Positions 1-13,900 of a stretch of 64,000 nt of DNA are shown one piece after another (within the stretch, counting starts at the first letter, position 1; every line of letters starts with the position of its first letter). A program made the translations under genes and the position numbers. Source of the stretch: Lethocerus indicus (Eukaryota; Arthropoda; Insecta; Hemiptera; Belostomatidae); the NCBI GenBank assembly GCA_019843655.1, contig JACDQD010000007.1:21780365-21844364 (forward strand). Reading direction: 5' to 3'. The notes under the pieces are model-generated. The model had not been told where the DNA came from and searched no databases. It was given only the letters and a program-made list of their open reading frames with translations.

Positions 1-1948
1 GAAGCCAATTAGCGTCAGCCAAATCAACGACCATAAACTGCCTCCACTATTCCAAATGGATTATTATTTACCGGTTATAGTAATGAACAATGTGAATCTA
101 AATATTAATAGTTGTCTTAATTTTATACATAATGTAAGTGATTTTTTTTTATAAAATGTATTTCATGGTAGTACTGTGTTAAAAAATCTTTTTCAGTGCC
201 ATCAATCAAAGATCGTTTGGCATTTGATTATTAAAAATGCTTTTTAATGGTTTTATTAGACCAGTTTCATATATGGCGTATATAAAACGCCGAATGTGCT
301 TTACACATTTAAGGACTTGCATAGCCTGATCTATAGACGGATATAGCGGATATTGCCTGGTGGTCGGCGGCCTCTCTTTCTCTCTCTCGATATAAAAGTT
401 GTATAACAGTATCCTTGAACGTCGAGCCTCTATAGTCCCCGTCGATCTAGTCGCCGTTGACCTCCCTGTTCTTGATCTCCTTTTTTTAAAGCACTTTTTG
501 TTGTATTTGGGCACTATTTTCTCACTCTTACAACCCACCATTTGGGACTGAATAATGCTAATTTCATTTCTTCCTTCTTTATTCCTTCGAGTTTTCCTGG
601 AAGATAACAGGACTAATCCCGGATGGGAGTTGAATAACTGCATCTTAATCGCATTGTGACGCGTGGTCCTCGATGTTACATGGTCGGAGTTACTCGTGCA
701 AATAAAATTCACAAACCTTCACAAGCACGGACAATGGAGTAGGCGGGCGCTGGTGTGCCGGCCTTTTCTGTAGCGTAAATTTACATTTTTCAAAGTAAAG
801 CAATATTCAGGATACTAGTATGATAAGTGGAAAACAATATAAATGAAAGGAAAAAGGCGTTGGCCGGGCAAGAGTGGTTTTGTGCCCGTGGTGGTATATA
901 GCCCCGAGCCAATCACCTTGCCCTCACCTTACATCACCTTTCTCCACTCAGACTTCGACTCAGACTGCATATATCTATGTATATCTCTATAAAAGACGTT
1001 ATACGATTTTCTTTCTTCGAATGAATTATAAATAGTCCAATACAACTTTCCAAGAAGGAATTATCATTCCGCTGCTCATCATAGCGCGTTTGAAAAAATC
1101 GTCGGCGAGCTCATTGAAGCGGCGGTTCGCTCCTTTTTTTTATAACTTTTCGTGGAATGCTCTGTGGTCTAATTAAAAATGACGTTCGATCGTCAGTTTT
1201 AATTAATACATTGTGTAGTAGACTGGAGGGGGGGCATTGTAGACCGTGAGTCAGTTAGTTGATTGGGTTACTCAACGACAATACGTTTGTACCCTCGCCA
1301 CCAAGTGTAGGTGATTAACCTGTACAAGTATTGAACTTCGAAATAATGGTAGAATTTAAATAATAGTATATATACACGCACGACTATCTCCTCTTGTTAT
1401 AACGGAGTACAACAGTATGCATATGTTAAATGTGATAAACTGTCCATGAAAGAAAACGAAAAAAAATATCTGACCACTGAAACATATAAAAGCTAGAATA
1501 TAGAATAACATATATAATAATATTATAGATAGATTAAATATGACAGTTATAAGTACAACAGTACTTTATATATACATACAAAAACATGGGTATACACAGT
1601 TGACTGTTTCTGCTCTCGCTTCATCTGTAAGGTGTCTTTTGGTGTAGATCCTACGAAGCATGGTCCTACTTTAAATTCGAATTTACACGACCGATAAATG
1701 TAGATAGATCATACTTGATTCAAATGGTTTGTAGCACAACCTGTGGCTTGATGGTGACCCGCACCTGCCGGCGGGGTCATTACGTGGGTCGGAACCTTGG
1801 GAACGCCTACCCAACTTTGGACCCCTCTGATCTCAAAGATATCCTGCTACGTTGCATTTTCGCAAATTTGAACGGTCGATTTGATTTTTTTCCAGGGAAG
1901 ATCAGAGGGTTCTCGGCCCCTCTAAGGGACCGCATCTCGGTTTGGGAG
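1..1948. other. 5' flank of CalpC, no supported gene
   Basis: No recognisable exon. The longest frame is a 168-codon minus-strand ORF at 712-206, rich in Arg/Lys/Ser/Thr, with no family I recognise. TATATA occurs at 895-900 and initiator-like TCAGAC at 948-953, but their spacing (about 55 bp) does not make a core promoter. An acceptor-like CAG ends at about 1896, so the first calpain coding exon may have a separate 5' leader exon in this stretch. Confidence 0.5.
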
Positions 1949-4900
1949 ATGTCGTCCGATCTGGATCGTAACGGTGCCGCCGGGAGCGGTACCACCCTGC
2001 GCAGGATAAGCCAGGCCAACATCAAGAAGAAGTTCGAGCACCACCTGCAGCAGCAGCAGATACACCAGCAGTACGGGCTCGTGCACCACAACCATCACAA
2101 CAGCCAGAGCCAGTCCTCCCAGCTCTGGGAGGACCCAGACTTCCCGGCCAGCCAATCATCGGTCTTCTACCACCAGGCGGCGCCGCTACACTTCCAATGG
2201 AAGCGACCCAAGGTAACACTTTTCACACAAAATACTTAACCATCTCCTACCTGCCGCCTGTCAACGAATTCGCGTTTCAGTGTCGTCATTACCATACGGA
2301 AAATACTTAGTTGTGTTACTTTAACATACCTGTTTTGTGGTTTGCGAGGGGTTGGAATACCGTGGATTTTGTGTTTCTCGCCATTTTCATTAGCGGTGTT
2401 AGTCACTTTTGGCACTTTGGATGTTTTTCGGGCATCCTCGCTGCATTAAAAACTACTGACTAACACCGCTACTGAAGCCGAAACCGGTCTAGCAAAAGAC
2501 CAAACCAGGGAGAGGAGACAGAAACACAAAATCTACTTAGTTGTGTTGTTTCATGGAAATTTATATATTACGCTTTTCTTGCCTCGATGTTTTAGTAATA
2601 AAACATCGTTATTTCGTTGCCTTTGTCCCAATAAGAAAATATCTATTCTTAAAACGGCCGATAATAGGATATGTTGTTCGGAAACAGTAGAACGTTTTAG
2701 GTTAGGCAGTTGGGTTGAGCAATAGTTAAATACACACTGTAAACAATTTGTATGGGTTAGGCCGCAAGTGCCCGAACATTCCCAACAGCCTTTGTGCAAG
2801 ATTTATGCTTCGACTGGAAAAAAAACTGCCACTGACATGTAAAAAATAATGAAAACTTAATAAGCACTAAGCTAACGACAAAAGGTCGCAAGCGGATTTA
2901 CTAATGAATACCCGGTTTGAAAGCCGATTTATTATTCTTTCTACTTTAAAACATTTATCTCTACTTATCTTTCAGGCCTCGGAAGGGTGGTCTTTTCGGT
3001 AATAAATTAAGACATTAACGATTTGTGAAGTCGCTCTAAGAATATAAAATCTCATATCTTTCTAGATATTAGAGATTTTATCTCCATTATTCCATTACAC
3101 GTACTGTTATGTGCTATTACGTTGTAGATAGCCCGGGTGACATAAGACATACTGTAAGACATATTCGTGCCCTACCATTTTGGAAATTGTTGCCTATATT
3201 TTGTGGAGAATCTGATTCCGTTTATAGTGGTTGGAATAAAAAGTCAGAGTAATGAAATATATACCATATATTATCATATGTTCAGAAATAAAACATAAAA
3301 ATTTGTTAAAGAAATTTACGAAACAAAAAATATGAAACACCATTATAAGCGGGCGTGGAATCTGACGTTCGACAGTGGCTGAACGAGGTTGTGTTGCCTG
3401 AACTTATTTAACCTGAAACTGGTTCTTTCAGTTTCGCTTCCTGATTATGTCTCGTTCTCTGTTTCTCTCCCTCTTTCGTCGTATCTCCATCTCTCTCTCT
3501 CTCTTTTCTCTCTCTCTTCTCACTCTTACTTCCCCTTCGGCGAGAAACCGGGTCATTCCCAGTCGGTAACCTGGGACTATTTTTCTTTGGAATATTGATA
3601 AATGTCGCACGAATTCTGATTCAAGATTGCATTAAAAAATAATATTTCATTATAGGAAGGAAATATTATTATTATTATTTCATTTCGATATAGGAAGGTT
3701 TTTTACACGCATTCATATTGCGTATTAATAGCAGATAACATTCTCCATACAATGTAGGCTCACTACAAATAGAAGTGAAAAATCTTCACTCACATATACA
3801 AGATCTTCTTCATCTGTTGTGATTTCCTTCTTAAAAGAATCTATTTTGCCTATTTTGCATATTTTTCACGTCGACATGTTTATTTCCATTCTTCTAAACG
3901 CGACTTTCCTATAGTTTATTGTCTAGGATGGACAAGTAATAACATGTACAGTTCGGACAAGTAGGATAGCTTAAGAGTCAATAGGGCCCTGGGAACTAAT
4001 CAGGCATTACTTTCTTTTATAAAAGAAACCGAGAATATCGCAACAGGGAATTATGTGACGGAGGCGGCGGCCCGTTATCTAATTCCAGCGTTTCATACGC
4101 CCCCCCCCCCTGGGATTAGCTCGGTCTAGTCGACCCCAATGACTGACAAACGGTGAGAATCCGGGCGCCCTATTGTGATGTGACGCCCGACTGTTATGAG
4201 AAAACAGTTGCGCTATAAATCCTCCAGAACTCTGTCTTATTTACACCCGTTTTGTCGCCGCAGTTCGCCCTAGTTAGCCCATTCTTGTAACTTGTTTCCA
4301 AGTATTGAAAATGCTTACCAGATACTTCACGTCGATACTTAACGGCGGTTGAATATAGGTAGTATTGCAGACACTGTTCGCACTTAATCGTTTCTTCTTC
4401 ATGTTAAAGGAATTAGAGTAGAGTTAGTATACGTCTGAATTATATTGTAATTAATTCAAAATTGTATTGTGCCTCATGAGCGACTAGAGCACATTTAACA
4501 TTATTTTATGGTTCACTGTTCGAGATCTGGTTTTATAATAATAGTTGTATGTATGAAACAATCATAACAAATTTCAATAGTGTACGGTACAAAATGTCCG
4601 TGCAATTCAAGATGTCAAATTTCAAAGTAAAATATTGCTCAATCCGCGAGTTATCTTTGCAGGACAAAACTGATCCCCGTCTCAAATTGAATGACGGGTT
4701 ATGTCATCGCAATAGTTTAAATCGCCAGATAACTTGAGAAATAATTAAGACTCGTAAAAGGAAAAAAAACGGCGTTGATAAGAAAGTTCATTTTCTAGTG
4801 TACGCCTCTTGCGTCCGGGAAATTGCTCAAAAGGACCGAGCTCAGTGGCCCCATTAATTTTCTTCAGTTCGAGTATTCCTTGCATCATCTTAGTTTGACT

Positions 4901-7900
4901 CTCATAATAATTTGGATTTTCGTCTCCTGAATTAATGCCAACATTTTAAGCAAAAAATAAAATAAATGTGTACACGAATTCTCCGTTAACGAATGACAAA
5001 AATAAAATCATAATAAGCAAAAATAAATTCCGTTTTATACTTCCCGAATGGTGTGGTGTTGTCCCTTATAATTTTAAACTGTCGATGCTCGTCTGACCGA
5101 ATGAAGCTATCCGTAAATAAACGGGAAGTGTGCCACTTTCGAATAGTCGCCGGGGCGCGGGCACTGCAGCCTCCTTGATATTTGCATATTCAAGAACCAT
5201 TCACGCTTCAATAGTCCGCGTACCACGGCCACCGCGTAGGACGGGTTCTTGTTGTTGTAAAATCGGAAAGAAGAAAGCTCACGAAATTTCTACTTTCAAC
5301 TTTTTGCCACGGTCCAACGCACAATACGATTACACTTTGAATTGTGTTCGGAATTAAAGGCGTTGTTGTCAAAGGAGCGTGTTGTTTGTATCTAGCGGAA
5401 TTTATAATTTCCGCATTTCGAGCCTCAGCCTGAGCCTACAGCTAGCTGGCCCTGTATGGGTCGTCCTATTTTTATAATTTGTCCTATGTCAACATAAATC
5501 AAAAAGGGTGATGAATTGTTTGCGTTGTCGTTGTTCTAAGTCGAGAAAAAGATGTAATAAATGCATGAAACAAAGTTTAAAGGATTAAGTAAAGCAGTTG
5601 GTTTCTTAAAAGATGGGCTAATGGCTACGGGATGACTAGTGTTGTTGTGGACAGGCTCACTTCACTGCTCCTCCACTTTCTCCCTTTCATTCTTCCATCA
5701 CATACTTCCTCATCCTGCCTAGACTTTCACTACTATCTCCTCCACATCTTTCTCTCTCTCCGTCCCATTTGCTTATCAGTGTAAATATACTGCTCGTAGT
5801 TCGGGTTCATCAACATTTTTCTTCAGTGCAAAGGTTCAAATACTTGCAATGTATAGTGGCAGCTTCCAGGTTTGTTTAGGTAAATGTACTACAGTAATTT
5901 TAGCGTAAGATTAGAAGTCTTAATGCTATTACATTTTTTACTCCTCATTTTGTCGCAAGTGATTTTTTTGACGGCGAATATTCGCCAAGTGATACATAAT
6001 ATTTATTTAAATTGTTAAACGCTAATGCCATAAAATTGTATAAAAGTTTCATTCAAAATCGATAGTATTATTACCATAATCTGTCCGTTGTCCTATCTTC
6101 CAATAAATAAACTTTATTGCCTTTAGAAATATTTCTGCTCCTGTATTTTCATCTTGTGGTAAATTAAGTGATAAATTTCGTTAAACCACCATTTTAGTGG
6201 TTTATATACCACCGAATTTATATTTTCTTCAATTTTTAATTGTCAATTTAGAAATTTAAAAACAAATAAACCTCATTGATGCATGCAGGAAATAACAAAT
6301 GCAGTGATTAGTTTACAATCTATTGTACCTTCACAATGCCTGGAGTCGTATGATTTATTTATAGCCGGTGTGGCGAGAGTACAAAATGACAAGCACAATT
6401 AGCATACAAAAACGAAAAATTATGAAAGGTTTATATACCTTTATATGAATATGAAAGTAGTTTGAAGGAAACGTGCCCTTCCCTTTTGCATTAGTTTTAA
6501 TAGTAATTTAAGCAGCATCTTCTGAAAACATAAACTTGGCCTGGAAGTATAATTTTAAGTTTGGTGTTATCTGATTCCAATTAACATTTTTACTTGTTTA
6601 GGGTCAACGGTTGTCGTTATCCGAAACTCAAATCGTAAATTGCATAGCCTTTATAAATCTGCGAGTAATCGAGGGTAAAAAATGTGGGTAATGCAATAAA
6701 TATAATATTTCTTTCCCAGAGGTGGAACATCTGTTACACATTATTTGTTTGTTATTGCTTATTTTCCATTCGGAAGGCCGTTACCCACGCTCAATGCGCC
6801 CACAAACATTATTGTGTTCAGTTTAAAATATTGTAGTTGTAGATGCCTCGTTAGTACAGAGTATAAATAATTGTGTTTTCTTCCGATTTCCAGAGATAGA
6901 CCAGTTTTGTTTCTTGGGGATTTTGCTAGTGCTAAGGATGAATGCGATTTAGTTTTATTGTTTACACAATTGAAGTTCTGTTCATTTTAATTTTGTTGTG
7001 TATTATTTAAAATACGGATCAATTGCATTTACAGGAGTTATGCCAGCGGCCGGTGTTCGTTGAGGAAGCTCCCACACAATTCGACGTCGTACCTGGCAAT
7101 ATGGGTAAGTCATTGCAAACAGTCCTTAGCCATTGATATTATAGATAAATAATGTATTTCCAATGTTTCTTTAAATTTTTCGATATTAATTCTCGAATCA
7201 AAACGGCGGACATGTATCGTACTCCAATAATATTGCCACCATATATTGTAGTTTCAATGCGTTAAATGATTTTTGCTCGGTTTTTTAAGATTAATTTCTG
7301 ACGGTCGGTACTAAAGGAGTTTTTTTTTAAACGACCGTGTTTCAAATAAAACTCTATATGACCTAACGTTATGTTTCCTGTCATTCGTGGACTAGTTTTG
7401 TTTATCGGGTGTTTCTGATTTTCCTCATCGCTGCGTGTATCGGATGCGGCCTAGGAACACTCGCACATTGGCATTCTCCGCCGACACCCAAGTCAGGATA
7501 TAGTGGGCACTTCCTGTCACATATTGCGGGGCGGAAGTGACGTCACTTTGAACGGGCTCGTCGTGTATGTACGTACGTATTGGTCCTTTCCTTTCCTTTA
7601 TTTGCCCATCTACCTTCGACAATGGGAGGACGCCGGAGGAATAGACAGAGCGGGCGGAACGCTTCTTCTGTAAATTTCTTTGTCGATACTTCTTTATCAA
7701 GGGTTGTATTTTATTGATCGGGAGAGCATGGTGACGCTAATGGTTCTGAATCATCCCTTCTAATCGTACAGCTTTTCTGTTACGCAAGAAACGTTTGCTG
7801 TTGGCACTGTCGACGTTCGAAAGAACCGTAATTGGTAGGATTTTTAGCCACAATACCACAGTCATGAGAAAACTACAAACGACAATAACACAACGGCTTG

Positions 7901-10900
7901 TTCGGTGAACAATTGTTCCGGTAACATTGCAGAAAAAATGAAACCGACCTCGCGTTCATTCGTTACTAGGTTTGGCCAAAAAGAAACTCATGAGATATTT
8001 CTTTCCCGACAGATATTCAGATATTATATATATTTTATTTCACATACATATTCTTTACACACACATACATAAATATTCTTTATACAAAGTATGGCACACA
8101 GGTTTCTAATAATAGAACCGTTTTAAATGAAGTAAGTCAGCCCGAAACATAATATCTCGCGTGACTGAGAAACTGGATCGTTTTCGCCACCGCTGGTATT
8201 TAAAAACAGGGACAATTAACCGATCGTGCTTTCTCCCAGGCAGCATTCACTCTTCTCCGAGTGACCACCGTGGCTAATTTAAATTGCAGCCGGCGTTATT
8301 TAACCCATTTTCATAATCGGCGGTCCTTTTTCATTGAGAAATAGTGGATGGCATACGGAAGTTTAAGGAGCTTCATGTATAAAATATTCCCGATTTAACT
8401 TCATTAGTTTTTCTCATATATACATATAATAGTTTTCTTGTCAGGACTACTATCCATTGAACTAGAAGACTTGATCTGTGTTAAACATAAAGTTCACAGA
8501 ACTAGAATGTAATATTTTTTAAATGAAGTCGTAATTTTATGACCGAAGTGTTGCGTCCGGGAAGACCGTTCGCTGTGTAAACTGTCTGATGTCGGTTTGC
8601 AATTAAGAAGGTTGCAAAGGAGAAGGATTAGTGGATACCCGGGGATAGTGGTTACTGAGGAGGTGGCCCAGTAAACTGTCCGAGTGTGAACAATGATCTC
8701 GTGGTCGCCTCTAATAGGAGCGACCGACTAGCTAGTCATTAACACTCAACAATTGCAATTAGTCGCACAGAATATTTTCCAAGTCGTTTAATTAGGGGAA
8801 TTGCCCTTAGCCCTGAGTAATGCCATTATACAGGTTTGTCCTGTATCACATTCTCGATTTATCCGACGAAAGATTAAATCCGAGCGCGTGTCAGAAGAAA
8901 TTAAAGGGGCTTGCAGTTTTGCATTTCTGATTTTCAATATTTCGTAATATATTACAAGAATTTAAGATATTTGTATAACAGGGGGGGGGGGGGGGTTGGA
9001 GGGCCCTTATAATCGCCTTAAGTCGTTGTCGGATTACCGCTCAAATATATACTTGATCAAGCAACTGGTCACAACTATTAGGTTCTGACCTTCAGATATA
9101 TGACAGGAAACCCATCTGGTACTGTGTATTTACAATCATAAAAGTTTTCCTGTTGATCTAAAATTTATTGAAAAACGTTTATTTTTAGTAATCTAGTTTA
9201 CGGACTTTAGTTAAGTACATTTCCGCACCACCCTGAGGGGGCGCTAGTTTATCTTTGCCCAACGGACTTTAGTTAAGTACATTTCCGCACCACCCTGAGG
9301 GGGCGCTAGTTTATCGTTGCCCAACAGACTTTAGTTAAGTATATTTCCGCACCACCCTGAGGGGGCGCTAGTTTATCGTTGCCCAACGGACTTTAGTTAA
9401 GTACATTTCCGCACCACCCTGAGGGGGCGCTAGTTTATCGTTGCCCAACGGACTTTAGTTAAGTACATTTCCGCACCACCCTGAGGGGCGCTAGTTTATC
9501 GTTGCCCAACGGACTTTAGTTAAGTACATTTCCGCACCACCCTGAGGGGCGCTAGTTTATCGTTGCCCAACGGACTTTAGTTATATATTTCCGCACCACC
9601 CTGAGGGGCGCTAGTTTATCGTTGCCCAACGGACTTTAGTTAAGTACATTTCCGCACCACCCTGAGGGGGCGCTAGTTTATCGTTGCCCAACGGACTTTA
9701 GTTAAGTACATTTCCGCACCACCCTGAGGGGGCGCTAGTTTATCGTTGCCCAACGGACTTTAGTTAAGTACATTTCCGCACCACCCTGAGGGGGCGCTAG
9801 TTTATCGTTGCCCAACGGACTTTAGTTAAGTACATTTCCGCACCACCCTGAGGGGCGCTAGTTTATCGTTGCCCAACGGACTTTAGTCATTTCCGCACCA
9901 CCCTGAGGGGGCGCTAGTTTATCGTTGACCAACGGACTTTAGTTAAGTACATTTCCGCACCACCCTGAGGGGGCGCTAGTTTATCGTTGCACGACGAACA
10001 GTCGTTGCGCCTGTCAGTTGTGTCTCAGGGGGGCGCTACGAAGGGTCTAGCAGACCAAACCAGCGAGAGGAAACAGAAACACACAAAATCTACGGTTGGA
10101 TTTTATCATTCGTATTGTTAATAGGTTACCGTGTTTCTTAACGGAAAAATAAGAACTTTAAAAAATTATATTGTAGAAAATATTAATTTTAATTAATACG
10201 TTAATATTTTTGACAAAGGAAAAGGGACAAAGTAATAACCTGGCAGTGGAGTGTGAAAATACTGGTAGACCGCAAAGGACGGTTTTTCCAGAGAAAAACT
10301 ATTTATTTTTGTTCAATGACACGAGCACAAAATAATGACACCGTATTTAGCGGTTTTATATTCAGGTGTTCTTGTGATATTTTGCTTTCACTCACGTGAA
10401 CAGGTATATAAAGACCGACGCGGCATTGAGATGTTATGAGCTATGTTTTTATTCATTTTTTTCAGCGGTTGGGTAGCTGTAACGGGACTTCAATTCTGAA
10501 AAAAGGAATCGAATCTACTTTTTCTATTAAAATTTATGTGACACGTGAGAGCGGGAAAATTATGTATTAGGATGTTTGCAAGGCTGTCAGGTCATTTTGG
10601 GGTTGTCATCGGTAATTGCATTGCAACGTTGTAAAGCTATTACTAAATTGCAACGATAACGTCTGAACTTTTGTTTTGGTCAAGACAGTATGCTGACGAT
10701 TTTTAATTTGAGTAGATCTCTCCGACATTATGTTAAGCATCAACCGTCGATAATAAGTGGATAATATTTTCTTATTTGAACAGCGTCCCTAACGACAAAT
10801 GCTCTACCAGATGTAGCACTTACAGGGCATAAATCATTGGGTTGTCCAGTGAAACTTTAGGAGGTAGCGAGATAGCGGTGGCATGCAGTCTGGAGGACAC

Positions 10901-13900
10901 TTTCTCTTAAATTTCGTGCTCTAAATATCCGTTCGGGTTGACTCGAACTCGAGTTGAGATGGGCCGTTGGCTGTCACGATTGGGGGAGCGGCTCCCAATT
11001 AGGCGCCCTATTCCACTCGCTTTAGCAGTCAATGTCTCGTGGCTCCTTCTTAAATAGCCAGGTTATTTCAGTTTTTTGGTCCCTTTTGTCAGAATAATAT
11101 TTATAACAAGGTCCGGACTTCAGGAACGTCTTTGCTGGGAAACGTTTGGGTTACCTCACATTGATTATACAATGAATCCACACAACAAATTTCAATCAAT
11201 TTACTTTCAAAATTCACTAAGTGAGTTTGTTTCACAATTTTTATGACTGTATAGATAGATGTTCGTTGCACACGCCTCGTTTACTAGTCTAGTGTTTTGC
11301 TTTTAGCGTTCATTTATTAATTCTGTCTTTATTCTTTTTATCTTTTCGCATTTTCTTTTCCCTCTAATATTTTAAGAGTCATCAAAAGGATCTACTTAGC
11401 CGTTTGATCATCCTGTTACCTCTGTTCATTTTCTCTGGTTTATTGAATTCTTCTAGTATTAACCGATGTCTCGGTAAATATTCATGAGGCTTTCAAAGTC
11501 CGGGGCCGACAACAATGTCTTTTCTCGTTGCTTCCACGTTCGAGGCGTTCGCGATTTTCCGCTACAATACACGTAATGCCCGATATAAACATAATGCAGA
11601 ATATTTTCACGGAATAATACGGTGCGAATTGATCCGTGTCAGTATCATTACAAAACATGGTTGATATGTACGCCAGTATGCGAACGTGCCTGGACAAGTA
11701 TAATCGATTTCGTCCTAACCCACCGTTGATGTCTCTCTGCTGGTCCCGATCGGTTTTTTTTAAAGTAACTAATGGAGAGGGAAAGTTTATTTGTATATTA
11801 TTTTTTATTTCTGCAATTTCGCCGTGTTTATTAGCTATTTTTACATTTTTAAATATTGTTTTTGCATAATAACAGCCCTTGCCATATCCCGGTATTTTTG
11901 TGCTTAATTCCAAGACAAATAGAGAAGTTAGATGCATACATTTTTACATAACAATTGATAAACTAAAATGTTAAATATACTACGTATACCACTCTATCGC
12001 ATATATCTGTATTTAAAAGAGTGCTTTATGGCTCTATAAATATTAAGCCGTGATGAATGATTGCAAAGAATGTAAGCGCAGTCCATGAAAATTTTCCTTC
12101 AATTTTATAATACATCAAGAGGAACCTAATATGTTAGCGAAAAAATGTCGCAACGTGATACCTGTTCAGAACCTGCCCAAATTAAAATGGGCCACCTGCT
12201 CTGACACACCCTATAATGCCCGAAAGAACCTGACCAAGTTTATTTGACTTGCTCAAGAATACTTCGTGTTATCCCGGGTTTTCATGTTTATATCGCAGGT
12301 ATTACAAGCGGTACAGTATTATTTCTTGTTCTTACGGATTACGGATCGTACCCAGGACTCAAACTTGTTTGAGGAATGACCGACCGGTTTTTCTTTCTCT
12401 TGAGTAGGTATATTTTCTTGATGGTGTGCAGCGGTTTCGGCTGCTCGCCATCTTCGTCAGTGTGGTGGCGAGTCGCCTATCGGTGTCGCCTGTGAGGCGT
12501 CCTTTCAGTAAAAGTGCAGTGCCTAGGCATAACCTAACCTGTATGAAATATGAAATAGTAAATCGTTCGGAAAGTGGCTAGAGAACTTAGAGGCCGCGCT
12601 GACCTAAACCTAGTAACTGGATTTTTTTCTTCTTTAAACTGGATTATCGATGGAATTAAATTCGCATCCTGAAATCAGTTCAATGTTGAGCAAGGTGAAC
12701 TTGTCGCTCGGTGAACACCTCTCTCTCCCTCTCTCTATCTCTCTTTCTCTCTTCTCCTGTACTTTTCGTACCCGTAATGGTCACCGATTCAATGTGCCGC
12801 CATATGGTCGGCCACAATATCCCGACCCCGTATTACTCATTCCATTACGCACTATTGGGGATCTCGCGTATTTTGTAATAAATTATCCACTACAGAGTCC
12901 CTCGCTTTATGGAGCCCATGGATACCTCAAGAACGTAATAACCTAATCCCTGCATATATAGTGCTACTGTAGATTTGATTTTCGTGTTATGCATATCAAG
13001 GTTATACAAAGTCGGAATCGATACTAAAATTGAATATCGGACAGAGTCATCAGAATCAATATTGAGTTAAAACATGTTAAAGGACTATAACTACTCCAAA
13101 AGTGTTATTCTATATTTTAATTTGGCTTGTTTAACTGCCTGCAGAATGGTGTACGTGTTGTGATATATAAGGAAATATTTAGATAGCCCATTCCATCCTC
13201 AGAGTTACTGCCTACTTGTTTTATCTAATCGGTTATACTGTTGACGCATTGTTAGTGTTCCTTGAATTTGTCTCAAAGCCCGGCTTTGTTTCAGTAGGGC
13301 TCATCCTAAGGCAGGGTTGTAGTGTATGTGGTGGTATGGGCGACTGTAGTTGTCGCTAATGGTTTATACAAGTCAAACCGGTCGCCAGTCGGCAATACGC
13401 GTCGGTGCGGCCGGCGTTCGCTTTGTTACTCTGCCCCTGCGTCTGTCCCTCTTGGGAAACCTCCAAATAAGGTTATCCGCGGTCCACCCATTGTTTTTAC
13501 ACCCTCAAAACCCGTCCAACAACACTTCCATCGTTTCAACTCTGCCACTCACCTTTGAATCTAATTTATTAATTAACGCGCATTATCCTAAAGAAATGAT
13601 GGAATGCACTAAACCTATGGAGGTCCACAAGGGTTTTCGGTTTCTCATACAGGGCGTCCTGATTATTTAGCAGTTTGTAGGCTTCTTGAGACCTCATGTC
13701 TCCTCCTTGTTTATTTGGTTCTTAGCTATATCTGAGCTTTTTCATAATTTTGCGCTCTGGAGTGTTGGGACGCGAAAATTGTAGAGCGATAGAAAACCAC
13801 TATGAGCAATGTCATTTATAAATAAATCGTTGACTTATGTTGGAAAAATTGCACTTCTGATCCCACCAGATAGGCTGTGCAGATTGCACTTGTTTCTAAT

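Noticed and set aside
4214..4250. TATA box (TATAAAT) with downstream start site
   Set aside because: No initiator at the expected +31 spacing and no gene start follows.
9201..9993. CRISPR-like array
   Set aside because: Units are contiguous near-identical repeats with no unique spacers, and the genome is eukaryotic.
11482..11937. 151-codon minus ORF in calpain intron 2
   Set aside because: No recognisable domain and overlapped by an opposite ORF; length is within chance for 64 kb.
12528..12541. Telomere-like AACCTAACCT
   Set aside because: Only two units of an insect TTAGG-type motif; no array.
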